From the NCBI GenBank assembly GCA_038496445.1, contig JALMLS010000309.1:62001-126000 (forward strand): DNA of 64,000 bases, given 5' to 3'. The DNA is from Trichosphaerium sp. ATCC 40318 (taxonomy: Eukaryota > Discosea > Flabellinia > Trichosidae). Made by a program: the position numbers and the translations under genes. Of this stretch, positions 51,200-61,958 are shown in pieces. The notes under the pieces are model-generated. The model searched no databases. It was not told where the DNA came from and saw nothing but the letters and a program-made list of their open reading frames with translations. Within the stretch, counting starts at the first letter, position 1. Each line of letters opens with the position of its first letter.

Positions 51200-52075
51200 A
51201 TGTTAACATCAGATAAACGACAATCATCAATACAGAACACTACAACTATTAAATCGTTGCCTCCTGAGACGTTAACACATATTTTACGTCATTTAACAAC
51301 AAGAAAGGGGCTTATAAACGCAACAGCTGTTTGTCACCGTTTTAACGACATAATACGTAACAATATTGGGTTTAAATACATAAGTTTGAACGAACCAGCA
51401 GATTGTAAGGCTCTACAAGGTAGCCCATTACTAAGAAACACAATTATCTACACTGCTCAGTTAAAACTAACAAAAAATGAGTTGTGTTGCCTTGCTGGTG
51501 TTCATACTATTGATTTAACTTATTCAAAAGTTACAGATGAAGATATCATTGCATTAGTAAAAGCATGTTGGGAAATAAACCATTCTAACACAATACACCG
51601 TATTGGCTTGAGAGATGCAAGATATATAACAGATTCATCATTAAAGGCTTTAAAAGATGTTCACACTATAGACATTGCCCAATTTATGACTTCAAAAATC
51701 ACTTTGAAAGGCATACAATATCTAAAGAATGTACATAAAATTCATTTAAGGGATCCTCATGATAAATGGCTTGAACCTCTTTGTGATGTAAATACTATCC
51801 ATATTAAGTCTGCTCGCCAAACAACAGATGAAGGAATCAAATCACTGACAAATGTCAAACGCCTTAGGCTTTACAACTGTCATACAATAACAGACAAAGG
51901 TATAAAACATTTGACAAATCTTGAACACCTTATACTTAGGATTACTCCTTCTATAACAGACTTGTGTCTAAAGTATTTGAAATCTCTAAAGTCAGTTACT
52001 ATTTTTTTCAAGGCAAGTGTTACAAAAAAAGCTGTTGAGGCACTTGGTATTTCTTATTTGAAACAGAAATACTAG
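51200..52075 (+). CDS. F-box/LRR protein D (single exon)
   Basis: ATG 51200; the upstream 45 nt of the open frame begin with TTG. About 291 residues. F-box: IKSLPPETLTHILRHLTTRK, GLINATAVCHRFNDIIRN. LRRs: CCLAGVHTIDLTYSKVTDED, IHRIGLRDARYITDSSLKAL, LKDVHTIDIAQF, DVNTIHIKSARQTTDEGIKS and RLRLYNCHTITDKGIKHLTN. More diverged than A and B, with irregular repeat lengths, so it is not part of the recent duplication. Ends ALGISYLKQKY. Likely an SCF receptor with unknown target. Confidence 0.75.
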   Translation: MLTSDKRQSSIQNTTTIKSLPPETLTHILRHLTTRKGLINATAVCHRFNDIIRNNIGFKYISLNEPADCKALQGSPLLRNTIIYTAQLKLTKNELCCLAGVHTIDLTYSKVTDEDIIALVKACWEINHSNTIHRIGLRDARYITDSSLKALKDVHTIDIAQFMTSKITLKGIQYLKNVHKIHLRDPHDKWLEPLCDVNTIHIKSARQTTDEGIKSLTNVKRLRLYNCHTITDKGIKHLTNLEHLILRITPSITDLCLKYLKSLKSVTIFFKASVTKKAVEALGISYLKQKY

Positions 52076-52239
52076 GAATAACAAATAAACAAGTTTCATT
52101 AATTTTTGTATTGAGCTGTTAAACGGACTTAACTATAAAGTCCATCTCTTTATGTCTCAAAGCTTGAATGAGACATACATCAATCTACATTTATACAACA
52201 TTTTTTGTTTCATCTTAACTTGGTAATAAAGCCGAGACA
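52076..52239. other. Short intergenic spacer
   Basis: 3' flank of F-box/LRR D; AT-rich, nothing recognised. Confidence 0.4.
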
Positions 52240-52469
52240 ATGAGTGAAGCTCAAAAAGCAATGAAAGCTGTTTGCAAGTAAGTTATTGCTACAGAAAACA
52301 TTCTAGTGTAACACTTACTTTAAGGCAATACAACTTTTCTAAATATAGTTAGATTCATGCGCTCTTGTTGATCTACAATACCAGATTGGAGGAGAGATTA
52401 CGTCTTGCTCAGCTTCGGTCCCTGGATCATGTAGCCAGAGACCCTTCCGATTTATTAAATTGGAGCTAA
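52240..52469 (+). CDS. Possible 48-residue helical protein
   Basis: MSEAQKAMKA, then if an intron GTTTGC...TTAG is used, IHALLLIYNTRLEERLRLAQ and LRSLDHVARDPSDLLNWS before TAA. The better-looking donor (GTAAGT, 52278) does not keep frame. The peptide would be one amphipathic helix, typical of small mitochondrial or scaffold proteins. Not recognised. Confidence 0.3.
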
Positions 52470-52906
52470 TCTTTGTACATATTGTGCATTACACCCAAAG
52501 TACCCAAATAACTTTGATAACATGATAGTTTTCATTAGTTTCAATAGTTTTTGCAACAGCCGCTTGTTTTACGGCTTTTCATCTGTCAAAACTCTTGAGA
52601 GCGCTGTAGCAACAGGAAACTTATCATATTTTGCATAATTAATCTATTTTGATAAATTATTTAAGAAGGCTACTTTGGTTTAACCGCACAATACTTTGGT
52701 TGAACCGCACAATATGTTGACAGGCGCAGACGCATTTCACACACGCATGAGGACATACAATATGATAGAAATCTTCTTTTGAGAAGAGGTTACATTGCTG
52801 TAGCTGGACTATTACCTGCAAGAATTTGGCACCGGATATTATGTGACATTACCTTGTTGTCAAATACTAACGTTCGCACATGTGTAACAGAGGTATCTTG
52901 CTAATT
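52470..52906 (+). pseudogene. Intergenic region with a possible F-box relic
   Basis: About 52785-52895 reads GYIAVAGLLPARIWHRILCD then ITLLSNTNVRTCVTEV, which has F-box spacing but no LRR and no clear start. A 22-bp tandem (ACTTTGGTT.AACCGCACAAT) lies at about 52672-52715. Confidence 0.35.
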
Positions 52907-54079
52907 TTATTTAAAAATACGAGAAACAAGCTCACTTGAAATAAATACACCTTTCAGAATGTGTACCTCTACTGCTCTAGCTCTTAATTCAGATACACAA
53001 TTATCTGTAATACCATAACAATCCCATAGTATTAGTACCTTGACACTTGAGAGTGGAGCAAGCCAATCATCTGTTGCTCTTGTGTATGAAAGATTAATTT
53101 CATATGCTTTTGACAGACTTTTCATGCATGATTTGGTGATGCCTTTACAAGAAGCTAGATCAAGCGTATGTACTTCAGATAACGCCGAAACGCCATTATC
53201 TGTAATGAGCTCACAGTGAGCCAGTCTCAATACTTTAACGCTAGAAAGCTGACAAAGCCAATCATCTGTAGCATTTGTCCACGATAGATCAATTTCATAT
53301 GCACTTAAAAGGTTTTTTATACACGCGCCTGTAATACCATTACACCCACTAACATTAATGGTATGTACCCCGCCTAACGCCATTACGCCTTTATCTGTTA
53401 CTGAAGTACTAGCTAAGCTAATAGTATGTACACCAGCTAACGCTGAAATACCTGAATCTGTAATATGTAGGCAACTATTTAAGCATATCGTATGAACTCC
53501 AGCTAGCGCGTTCAATACGTCATCTGTAACTGTGCAAAGTTCCAACCCGATATTAGGTACCCCGGCAAGTGATTTCATACCTACATCTGTCACGTGTCTT
53601 TCGCAGTAAAACTGAATTGACTTTAAATGTTTCGCAAGCTGTTGTATGCCACAATCTGTAATGCCTGTACAGAAGCGTATGTATAAATGCTGGACGCCAC
53701 AGATGGAGTACAGCCCCTTATCTGTTATTTCATTATTACTGCATAGTTCTAGAGAGTGGACACCAGCCAGAAAGGCGAGATCAGTGTCCGTTGCTTTTGC
53801 GAACGGCTTTAGTGATATTTTGGTGTTTTTTAAAAGTGGACTGCCAGAGAGGCGAGAACAACTTGCTGTTGTACGAACATTGATGTGGTTGTATCCAATA
53901 AAGCAATGAATGACATTACGCAATCCTTTACAGCTCTGAGAAACCCGATATCGATCAGAGATACCGATGAACGATAGTAAATGAGAGATAACCTCTGTTG
54001 GAACATCTTGTAGTTCTAATTTACTCAGTTCCTCTGAGTTTTCGTTAAATGAAGTCTGCAGGTTTTTAATCGATTCCAT
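52907..54079 (-). CDS. F-box/LRR protein E (single exon)
   Basis: 390 residues from MESIKNLQTSFNENSEELSK. F-box: LQDVPTEVISHLLSFIGISD, continuing RVSQSCKGLRNVIHCFIGY. About 13 LRRs of both GVHTI and longer Cys-type follow: LAGVHSLELCSNNEITDKGL, CGVQHLYIRFCTGITDCGIQ, LAGVHTICLNSCLHITDSGI, LAGVHTISLASTSVTDKGVM, LGGVHTINVSGCNGITGACI and LSEVHTLDLASCKGITKSCM. Two pairs of repeats (NATDDWLCQLSSVKVLRLAH and RATDDWLAPLSSVKVLILWD, each after a YEI.LS.T unit) form a duplicated block of about 66 residues. Ends ISSELVSRIFK. Likely an SCF receptor. The intact frame and degenerate repeats indicate an older, stable gene. Confidence 0.85.
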   Translation of the reverse strand: MESIKNLQTSFNENSEELSKLELQDVPTEVISHLLSFIGISDRYRVSQSCKGLRNVIHCFIGYNHINVRTTASCSRLSGSPLLKNTKISLKPFAKATDTDLAFLAGVHSLELCSNNEITDKGLYSICGVQHLYIRFCTGITDCGIQQLAKHLKSIQFYCERHVTDVGMKSLAGVPNIGLELCTVTDDVLNALAGVHTICLNSCLHITDSGISALAGVHTISLASTSVTDKGVMALGGVHTINVSGCNGITGACIKNLLSAYEIDLSWTNATDDWLCQLSSVKVLRLAHCELITDNGVSALSEVHTLDLASCKGITKSCMKSLSKAYEINLSYTRATDDWLAPLSSVKVLILWDCYGITDNCVSELRARAVEVHILKGVFISSELVSRIFK

Positions 54080-54262
54080 TGTGCCTTATTTGATAATTAG
54101 CAAATAAAACTGTGTTATGTCAAAAGTCACGTGCTGGTCACAACGTTAATTCTAACTTTTTGTTATTGGTCAATGATAGTCTCAGAACGGATGGCACAGT
54201 AAAAAGAAATAGACTTAACGCTGAACCAACAGGTGAGGCGTGTGGCTCTTGTTTTCTGTGGT

Positions 54263-54637
54263 ATGAATAAATCATTTGTTATTATTCTATGTACTCTTTT
54301 TTCCTTGGCACTAAGTTGCTACAAATATCTGGTCTTTGTACTATCTCTTCTCTCAAAAAAGGAACAAGCTACTTGACAACACCCATTTGCATCTTCCAAT
54401 GCCGACAAAAAGGGGTTGTAGTACCCCTTCGGTTTGGGAATACTATTATCATGTAATCTACAACTTCAGCACCTGTATTTCCACCAGCAACCGCAACACC
54501 AACTGCAGCACCAACAATGACACCAACTGAGGAACCCACCACTCAATCTATTCCGACACAAGCCCCTGTAACTGCACTGCATTATTCTTCTCACAAATTG
54601 AATTTAATAGTCTTATGCTGTTTATTTCCTTTGTAGC
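54263..54637 (+). CDS. Small mucin-like, probably GPI-anchored surface protein
   Basis: MNKSFVIILCTLFSLAL is a signal peptide. If the stretch to the acceptor at about 54476 is an intron (donor GTTGCT), the mature part is PVFPPATATPTAAPTMTPTE and EPTTQSIPTQAPVTA, rich in P and T as in O-glycosylated mucins. It ends with a hydrophobic tail (KLNLIVLCCLFPL), the layout of a GPI-anchor signal, before TAG. An extra exon inside 54313-54475 is possible. No enzyme domain. Confidence 0.45.
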
Positions 54638-55057
54638 ACTGTTATGTCACTTTTTGTAAAAGGATAAAAAAAACAAAACATATGCACGCTTCATAGGTGG
54701 ACGATTAACAAGCACAAAAACAGTTGTATACTTTCCCACATCACCAATATAAAGTATCATTGGTGTTTTATACCCTGTTGCAAACTTTTCCGTAAAAGGC
54801 AGTAGTTCCAGTTCGTTTATGGTCGTAGAATTGTATCACTAGGATTCCGTACTTAAACTGTATGAAAACTTTAAGGGACACGCAATAAATGCTGAAGATA
54901 ATGACTGAGCTTAATCAAAAACAAAAACATTGGGTCCAAAAATGGCGTTTATTGTGAATACAGTGCATTTAAAATAATTTTTTTGTCTACGACAAATCTA
55001 GCACGTGATACAATCAATCCAAAAAAAAGAAAAAGCCCAGAAAGAGTACTATAAAAC
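54638..55057. other. Convergent intergenic region with a small stem-loop
   Basis: CACCAAT, a 10-nt loop and ATTGGTG pair near 54743-54766, downstream of the mucin-like gene; possibly a 3'-UTR element. Otherwise AT-rich with no exon. Confidence 0.4.
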
Positions 55058-57066
55058 TCAATACTCCTAAAACAACAAAATCAGGAATCAAGTTTAAAAA
55101 AAAAACGTTGTAGTACCTCAGCATACTCTTCTTCTCCGTAGTACTCTTCTGCGTACTCTTCACCGTACTCTTCTGCATATTCTTCAGCATACTCTTCACC
55201 GTATTCCTCAGCATACTCCTCAGCATACTCTTCAGCGTATTCTTCGGCATACTCTTCTGCATATTCTTCCTCAGCGTATTCCTCTTCTCCGTACTCTTCA
55301 GCATACTCTTCCTCTCCATACTCTTCTGCGTACTCCTCTGTATATTCCTCCGCATACTCTTCGGCATACTCTTCAGCATATTCCTCAGCATACCCTTCAC
55401 CATATTCTTCAGCATACTCTTCTCCGTACTCTTCACCGTACTCTTCTTGTGCTGGCTCGGGTGTAGGAGCAACATAAGGGGCAAGTGTTGGTGCTGGAGC
55501 TGGTGTCGGAGCTGGCGCTGGAGCTGGTGTAGGAGCAACATAAGGAGCTGGGGTTGGAGCTGGTGCAGGCGTAGGTGCAACATAAGGGGCAGGTGTTGGT
55601 GCAGGCGCAGGTTTTGGTTTTGGTGCACTGTAAGGCGTAACTGCAGGTTTTGGTGCGCTATAAGGCGTAACTGCAGGCTTTGGTGTTGGCGCAGGTGCTG
55701 GTGCAGGTGTAGGCTTTGGTGCACTATATGGTTTTGGTGTTGGGGCAGCTGCAGGTTTTGGCTTAGGCTGCGACCATTTTGCTCTGTTTGCTACTGGCTT
55801 AGGTGCACTGTATGGTTTTGGTTTGGCTGGTGCTATAAAAAAAACAGTTATTAGATTTGTCACGTGACTTTTAACCATTATATTTGCAACAAAATTTTCA
55901 AGGCCTAACTAATAACTTACGCTTGTATCCTCCACTATTCCAAAAAACAAAGCGTCAGTAGTATTTGGAATGCAAACAAAGGGTTTTTTTGAACTTTGTT
56001 TATGTGAAAAAGAAACAAATTCTTGTGTGGTGATGTTGTTGCGTACAATTTTCTTGGTGATGCACCAGGTCTCCTCTTTGGTTGTGGTTTCTTCTCTTGA
56101 AGTTTCATCTTTTGTTCAAACTGCTTTGCTAACCTTTAAACAAGTGAGTAAGCCCAAAAAAAACAAAACTTCATGAAAAAAAAAAAAAAGAAGAAACATA
56201 CGAAGAAGCACCACTACTTGCTCCAGTGTTGAATCCACTGCTTGATTTCTTTGGTACTGTTGCCTTCACAACTGGCGGTCTCTTAGGTTGTACTTTAGGT
56301 TGAGTTTTAGCAGCAGCAGGCCTGTTCCAACGCTATCAAAAAAAAAAGTTAGTTTTGCAAAAAAAAACGCTTGGATGAGGTTTTTAACGTTGTTTTTGCA
56401 ATTTTCAAGGTACGTACAGGTGCTTGAGAAGGTGCAGATGATCTTGGCATAACAAACTTCTTTGCAGTCTTTTTAGGTGCTGATGGCTTGTTTTTATTCC
56501 AAAACTAAACCCACAGTCATTAATCATTGTAATAACAGCGTATGGTGGGTTTTTAGTTAGGTGAACAAAACGTACTTTATTTGTAGCCTGCTGGTTAACG
56601 ACTGGTCCTCGCTTCTTTGGTGCTCCAGCGCGTGGCTGGTTCTTAGGCTTGTTCCAGTACGCGTTTCTCTCGTTAGTTTTGTCGAAATTGTTGCGTTGTG
56701 CCCTTTTGTAACAGAGTTAGAGGGTTGTTGAGTTGTAGACTCTTCGCACGAGTTAGCAAACGCCGCTTGTTGGCCTTGTCGGTCCCTTTGTACACTTTCT
56801 TGATGCAAAGCCTTTACATTAATTGCTTCACCGCCCTTAGCGTTTTCCACCGTCTCAGTGTTCTAAATAACGGCGTATGAGCACTTGGTCGTTATAAAAT
56901 AAAACCAAAGATACAAACGCACCGTATGGTCTGCGTCAGTGTCCCACGTATCGTCGTCATCACTCCATGAAGAGTCCTAGCAAAAATTGTTATGAACTGC
57001 ACAATTTCGTCACTACTTGTGTATACGCACGTCATTTCCATCAGGCATATCAATAAATCGGGACAT
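55058..57066 (-). CDS. Low-complexity protein with WN(K/R)P motifs, PAP linker and EEY-repeat tail
   Basis: Starts MSRFIDMPDGND, then an acidic exon (DSSWSDDDDTWDTDADHT). Exons with a tryptophan motif follow: AYWNKPKNQPRAGAPKKRGP, FWNKNKPSAPKKTAKKF, RWNRPAAAKTQPKVQPKRPP and AKWSQPKPKPAAAPTPKPYS. A Pro/Ala-rich spacer (PAPAPTPAPYVAPTPAPAPT) leads to about 110 residues of E, Y, A and G in which EEY occurs about 26 times (EEYAEEYGEEYAEEY). The last intron (GTACTA...TTTTAG) joins GCTGAG to GAG TAT TGA, so the protein ends EEYAEEY. Basic front, acidic-aromatic back and no globular domain suggest a disordered scaffold. EEY at a free C-terminus is the tubulin-type ligand of CAP-Gly domains. One junction near 56740 was not settled. 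Family not recognised. Confidence 0.7.
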
Positions 57067-57519
57067 GATGCTAAGGTGCTATGTTGTAGAATTCTGACTT
57101 GGAACGAAACAAAACCAACGACGAGACTACTTTTTTAGGCGCTGTTGTCTAAATTCTACCCTACATTTCACTATGTAACAGCTGATATTGTTCGCTCCAA
57201 AAACCAACTTGTAGTACGCCAAGCGGTTGACATAGCTTGGAGTTCTTGCTAGTACAAGTTTTAGTTCGTTAAATAGAGAATTTTTGTTCACGTGCTTAAA
57301 AACTTGGCTTTTGGCTCGCGCGAAAGGACCAACGGCCGTTCAGATCTGTACGTTCTTTTCCAACCAATAACCATGTTTTTAGAGAAGTTGATGAAGGATA
57401 CAAAAACCAGGAAGCTGGAGTGTATTTTAACAGAACATTACGAACAGAAGTTTTCCGAATAAAAAAAGAGCGATGCGTTCAAGGTTATTCTTCATCCCTT
57501 TCACTTAGTACAACACATC
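57067..57519. promoter_or_regulatory. Divergent promoter region upstream of RPS30
   Basis: 453 bp between the EEY gene and RPS30, with CACGTG near 57291. The RPS30 leader is pyrimidine-rich (CATCCCTTTCACTTAG), as is common for ribosomal-protein genes. Confidence 0.45.
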
Positions 57520-57853
57520 ATGGGTAAGCACCACATACATTCTCACACGACAAGGGTTATCACTATCTTTGTGGTGATAGCCTTCTTGTTATCTATTTGT
57601 TTTATTTGTAAATAAATTTGAGGCTAACTCAAGTACTAGCTCACGGTGGTTTGGCACAAGCTGGTAAAGTAAGAAACAAGACTCCTAAAATCGCTCCATC
57701 CGAGAAGAAACGTCTCGTACGCGGACGCGCATACAAGCGCCGACTCTACAACAAGCAAGTCATTGATTATTTTATTTTGTTGAGTACTTATTTTTTCTCA
57801 TTAGGCGCTTTGTTAATGTCGAAACACAAGGTCCTGGTGGTCGTCGTCGCTAG
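57520..57853 (+). CDS. RPS30: Ribosomal protein eS30 (S30)
   Basis: Three exons: 57520-57523, 57634-57754 and 57805-57853. The first holds only ATG G. The product is MVLAHGGLAQAGKVRNKTPK, IAPSEKKRLVRGRAYKRRLY, NKRFVNVETQGPGGRRR, a full-length eS30 with the family core (GKVRNKTPK, RRLYNKRFVNV). It is a small-subunit protein near the mRNA entry. No ubiquitin-like fusion partner (as in FAU) is present. The second intron starts GCAAGT rather than GTAAGT (GC-AG). The 110-nt first intron contains a hairpin (GGTTATCAC and GTGATAGCC); I could not identify snoRNA boxes in it. Confidence 0.93.
57755..57804 (+). other. GC-AG intron in RPS30
   Basis: 50 nt, GCAAGTCATT...CTCATTAG. The reading frame and the conserved junction YNK-RFVNV require this boundary; a GT donor cannot give them. 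Confidence 0.85.
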
Positions 57854-58166
57854 ATAACATGGCTTGTTAAATATCAAAGGCAAAAAAAACCCTTTACTGT
57901 TAATTCTCGCATCAAAAACTCCTTCAACGTATTGTACTGGACATAATTGAGATAATAAAAGTTAATTTTTGCCACGTGACCGCAAATGAAGAAAAAAATA
58001 AGACACAGACCCAATTCGCAACTAGAACGATTTGAACTTAAAGAAGCTATCCGCTCTTTCATTATTATCGCGTAGTAAACCACTAAAAGCCCAAAATTCA
58101 TGATTTTCTTGCCAATTATAATTTGTATGACTTTTCCAACCTCTTTTACACCAAAACTGTACGCAA
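57854..58166. other. Intergenic region between RPS30 and gamma-glutamyl hydrolase
   Basis: AT-rich with CACGTGAC near 57974. No exon recognised. Confidence 0.45.
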
Positions 58167-59657
58167 ATGAAGCTTCTCGTTGCTATTATACTCGTAGCTT
58201 CTTTATATGAGATTGCTAGTGCAATTGAATCACCTATAATCGGTATTGTTGGTTTACCTATCTCTGAGGTGCGTAAGGCGGTCGTAAATCAATAATAAGG
58301 CGATTTGCAACGCTAAAACATGCTTAAACAGGGTTGTATCGCCAAAAAACGAAGTGTGGATTATATGGCCACAACAGGACATTCATCATGCTTCACAAGC
58401 TACTACGTAAAGTGGATTGAATCAGGAGGTACGAATTCGCTTTCTAAGCCAGACTTCTTATTAACCGCTTTTTTTTTTCGCATTAGGAGGTAGAGTCCTT
58501 CCTATAGAGTGCGTCCACCTGTTCTTTACTTAATTTCAGCCACGTTTTTTGAAATTCATTCATTTACAACGAAAAATGTTGGACTTCGCAAACTGAGCGA
58601 CTCATGCATCTTTAGATATGATACACCTCCAGAAGAACTTGAGGAAATATACAAACACATCAATGGTGTACTTTTCACTGGTGGTGAACTAAAAACATTG
58701 GGTCTCAACACACCATATGTTAAAACAGCTGCACACTTATTGAAATTATCCATGAGCGATCCAAAGGATTACTTTCCGATATGGGGTAAGGACAAAGACT
58801 TTGTTAATGTCACAACTTTGTCACTAATTATTTTTTCTTTTACAGCTACTTGTGAGGTAACCCACGTGATCAGTAAACTAAATTGTGTTGCTTACAAAAA
58901 AAAAATTAAATGTTAAATTAGGGATTCCAAATGATGCACGTGTTGATTTCTCAACACTTTGGCGATGAATTGCTATCAAGAGTTGACGCTGAAGATATCA
59001 GCTGGCCTTTGTCTTTGACAGCAAATGCACGTAGCTCCCGACTCATGAGTAATCTTCCAACAGAGGTAAACAATTAACATTATTTTGTTGCTTGCTTTTT
59101 TTTCAACATTTTGTTGATTTTTCTTTAGGTCGTTGACATCCTGGCTAGTAAAAATGTGACATTGAATTTTCATTCATACAGTATAGCTCCTTCCGCATAC
59201 ACAAAATACCCAGCACTACCAGCTTTCTTTGATGTTCTATCAACTAACCTTGATCGAAATGGTGTTGAGTTTGTATCAACTGTAGAAGCCAAGAATTACC
59301 CAATCTATGCCTCACAATGGCATCCAGAGAGACAACAATTTGAATTCAACGTGCAAGATACCGGGCTTGTACATACTTATGATTCTATACGCGCAAACCA
59401 AGCAGTAAGAACCAACAAACAATTTCGCAAGAAAAAAAACCTATAGTTTGACGAATTATACTCATCACGGTTCTAGGCGTCTGCATTCTTTATTAATGAG
59501 TGCCGTAAGAGTAATCACTCATTCTCAAGTGAGCAAGAAGCTGAGAAATACTTAATTTACAACTACTCGCCTGTATTCACTGGTGCTAGCCGTCAAGGTA
59601 ACAAATACAATTATTGAAAAAAAACACTTACCTTTTTTGCTAGTGTACACGTTTTAG
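58167..59657 (+). CDS. GGH: Gamma-glutamyl hydrolase (folate polyglutamate hydrolase)
   Basis: Signal peptide [20 protein letters not shown], then [12 protein letters not shown], a typical GGH strand 1. Next: [40 protein letters not shown] with the TGG motif ([10 protein letters not shown]), the nucleophile elbow [15 protein letters not shown] (Cys) and [12 protein letters not shown] (catalytic His). The last exons are [20 protein letters not shown] and [13 protein letters not shown], ending VYTF after a short terminal intron. Peptidase family C26 enzymes cleave folate polyglutamates in lysosomes or outside the cell, fitting the signal peptide. About eight introns, one of them holding CACGTGATCAG near 58864. 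Confidence 0.92.
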
Positions 59658-60226
59658 AAACCATAATAATGAGCATAAAATACAATATGTACTGTACACC
59701 GCAATAGAATAGATTGCTGCCAAATTAGTTTATGGATATACTTTTTTTTACTCATTCTTTCATTGGTTGCTCCTATTTTTGCTTCTCCCTCAACTTTGAC
59801 ACAATCAACTACAACATTCGTTCATCCAGAGCACGTGATTATTACATTGGTAAAGAGTTGAGTGCACATTTAATTTGTTCAAATTGAGCGCACGCTTCCC
59901 ACAATCCTTTCGAAGCACAAAAGGAGACGTTTGAGTAGTTTTTTGAACGAAATTAATGTACTGTTTGGGCTTTGATAATTTTAGAATCCTTTCTTACTCC
60001 ACGTTTTCTCGCCGTGTTTACGTTTCCAAAAAGACGTTGACTGTTTGTACTGGTGTGAACTTGTCAAAACGCTATCGGTTTAAAAAGCCATCCCAAAAGA
60101 CAACGTGTACCAGCATACGCCGCAAGTTGCGTTAAAACGGGAGTTTGACCACTATTGACACAGTACAAAAACTACAGGCTTGTATAACGCGCAGCATAGG
60201 TGTAACGCTATTTTTAAACTGTTTAT
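59658..60226. other. Intergenic region with a hydrophobic ORF fragment
   Basis: Around 59750-59860 a frame reads LILSLVAPIFASPSTLTQST then TFVHPEHVIITL, like a signal peptide plus Ser/Thr stretch, but no ATG in frame was found. CACGTGAT near 59832. Otherwise no exon. Confidence 0.35.
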
Positions 60227-61667
60227 ATGGAACTGGATGGGTACTCATCATGGAAAGAATTACACGACGCATACCAGCCTACAAACCTATCCAGACCTTC
60301 TCTGACGTTAGAACACAAAGATAACGCGTTTTCGGCGCTTCCGCTTCAAATTAGATCAAAAATAATAGCGTACCTAAAGGTGCTAGACGTTATCAGTTTA
60401 GAGAGTGTGAGCCACCGCACTCGTAAAGTAACAGATTGCGACGAAACTTGGTTTGTACTCCACGAACGCTATTTTGGAGGAGTTGGAAGCGATGTAACAT
60501 CTACAAATGCAAGCGCATGCACCAAAGAAGATTTTAAAGACCGTTGGAGCAAAGACTCGTTAATTCGTCTTGAAGATAGCGCTAAAGAATACAAAGGATA
60601 CTATAGCATGTCTTTGCACAAGGAGGAGAAAATACAAGGCGATCAGGTCATGACACTGTTAATAGGTAACGTACACATTTTACAAGCCATGAAATGGAAT
60701 ACACCCAACACCAAGAACGACGTCTTTGCAAAGAATCATCATTTTGCCGCTTCAAAGCGTTTTGTTCCAAAACAAGTTATTTTTATACTCTAAAGCGTTG
60801 TGTTTGTGCCTTATTCCTTCTATCCATTGACACGGCTTTGCTCTTAGGACTTGACGGCGCTGGGAAGAGTCATATTCTACAAAACCTCACAGACACAAAA
60901 CCAACACCTAGCGGGAACACATACGTACCTACGCTCGGTTTTGACCGAGAAAAGGTAGGTCCACTGACTGTATGGGATCTTGGTGGACATACAAAAGTGC
61001 GTAGCTGTCTTCTGACTTTATATGTCTAACTTCGTCCATCGTCCTCTTAGATCCGCCAAATGTGGAAGAACTATCTTTTAAAGGCAAAGTATATAATATG
61101 GGTAGTAGATGTATCAGATACAGAGCGTATGGCAGAAAGTAGAGATGCACTACATACGATATTATCAAGTAAAGACTTAAATATTACCAAGCTACTTGTT
61201 TACGCAAACAAGTTTGATACACCAGGTGATCATTCAGCTGAGGTGCGTAATAAGTATATGTAGTCTAGATGTGTTCTAAAGGATATTTAATGCTAGGGTA
61301 TCGCAAAAGTACTAGATCTTCAGGGATTGAGACGTATTAACTGGCTTGTGCAGCCTTGTAATACTATTGACACGGTACGTGGTATCTCCACTACGCGTAG
61401 AGGAAAAAAGATGATTTGTTTGTTTTGGCGTTTTTGAACGTATTACTAAGTTGTATTGTTGTTTAGGATGGCGCAGAAGGTATTAAAACTGGTATTGAGT
61501 ACTTGACTTCAAATATTATAAATCCTCGGATGTTTAGGCCAATAGAGGCTGTACTTGACTATGATACTGAAACTGTTGTACGTAGAAGCAAGCGATGGCT
61601 CACAGAAAAATTGTTTTCGTGTTGCCAGCCCAGTGACCGCTATTCAGCACTTAATGACGAATGGTGA
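60227..61667 (+). CDS. F-box / Arf-like GTPase fusion
   Basis: Starts MELDGYSSWKELHDAYQPTN. F-box at about residues 39-85 (SALPLQIRSKIIAYLKVLDV, ISLESVSHRTRKVTDCDETW). After a linker with ERYFGG and DFKDRWSKDSL, an intron joins VMTLLI to GLDGAGKSHILQNLTDTKPT (P-loop), a switch II WDLGGHTK and IRQMWKNYLLKAKYIIWVVD. NKFD supplies the G4 motif (LLVYANKFDTPGD), and LVQPCNTIDTDGAEGIKTGI supplies G5 in ARL position. The switch II glutamine of Arf (GGQ) is a histidine here, as occurs in some GTPases with altered hydrolysis. The C-terminal tail (LFSCCQPSDRYSALNDEW) has a CC pair that could be palmitoylated. The usual Arf N-terminal myristoylated helix is replaced by the F-box. Likely a GTP-controlled SCF receptor; this is inference. 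Confidence 0.82.
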
Positions 61668-61958
61668 CATACCAGCATGTGTTATTTATGTTTACAGAGT
61701 TTCTGAAATGAATCCAATAAAAGTGTGAAAAGACTAGACAATTGTATTTGTTGTCAAGATTCTCAAAATTTTCCTGTTCTTCTTGCAGTCAAACTTAAAG
61801 CACTAACCAAAGTGTCATATTCGGCCTTCCTTTGGTATAGTTTGTAAAACTGTAGTAATATTATTCGTTCTGGCTATTGTACCCACATCCCAACAAGAGC
61901 CTCCGAGAGTAACCATTCTTTTCTTGTTTATCAATTTGGATTTTTTTTCTGAGAATTT
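61668..61958. other. Convergent intergenic region
   Basis: Shared 3' space of the F-box-ARL and HisRS genes; AT-rich, no exon. Confidence 0.45.

Noticed and set aside
55014-55724. Minus-strand frame rich in K, S and M (KSMLKSTEKS...)
   Set aside because: Shifted reading of the EEY repeats; the EEY frame splices in frame to the upstream exons.
55447-55854. Plus-strand cysteine/tryptophan-rich frame (CWRRCWCRCRLW...) opposite the Pro/Ala region
   Set aside because: It is the antisense of the PAP repeats; codon repetition alone makes it open.
57524-57633. snoRNA in the first RPS30 intron
   Set aside because: There is a hairpin but no convincing C/D or H/ACA box pair.
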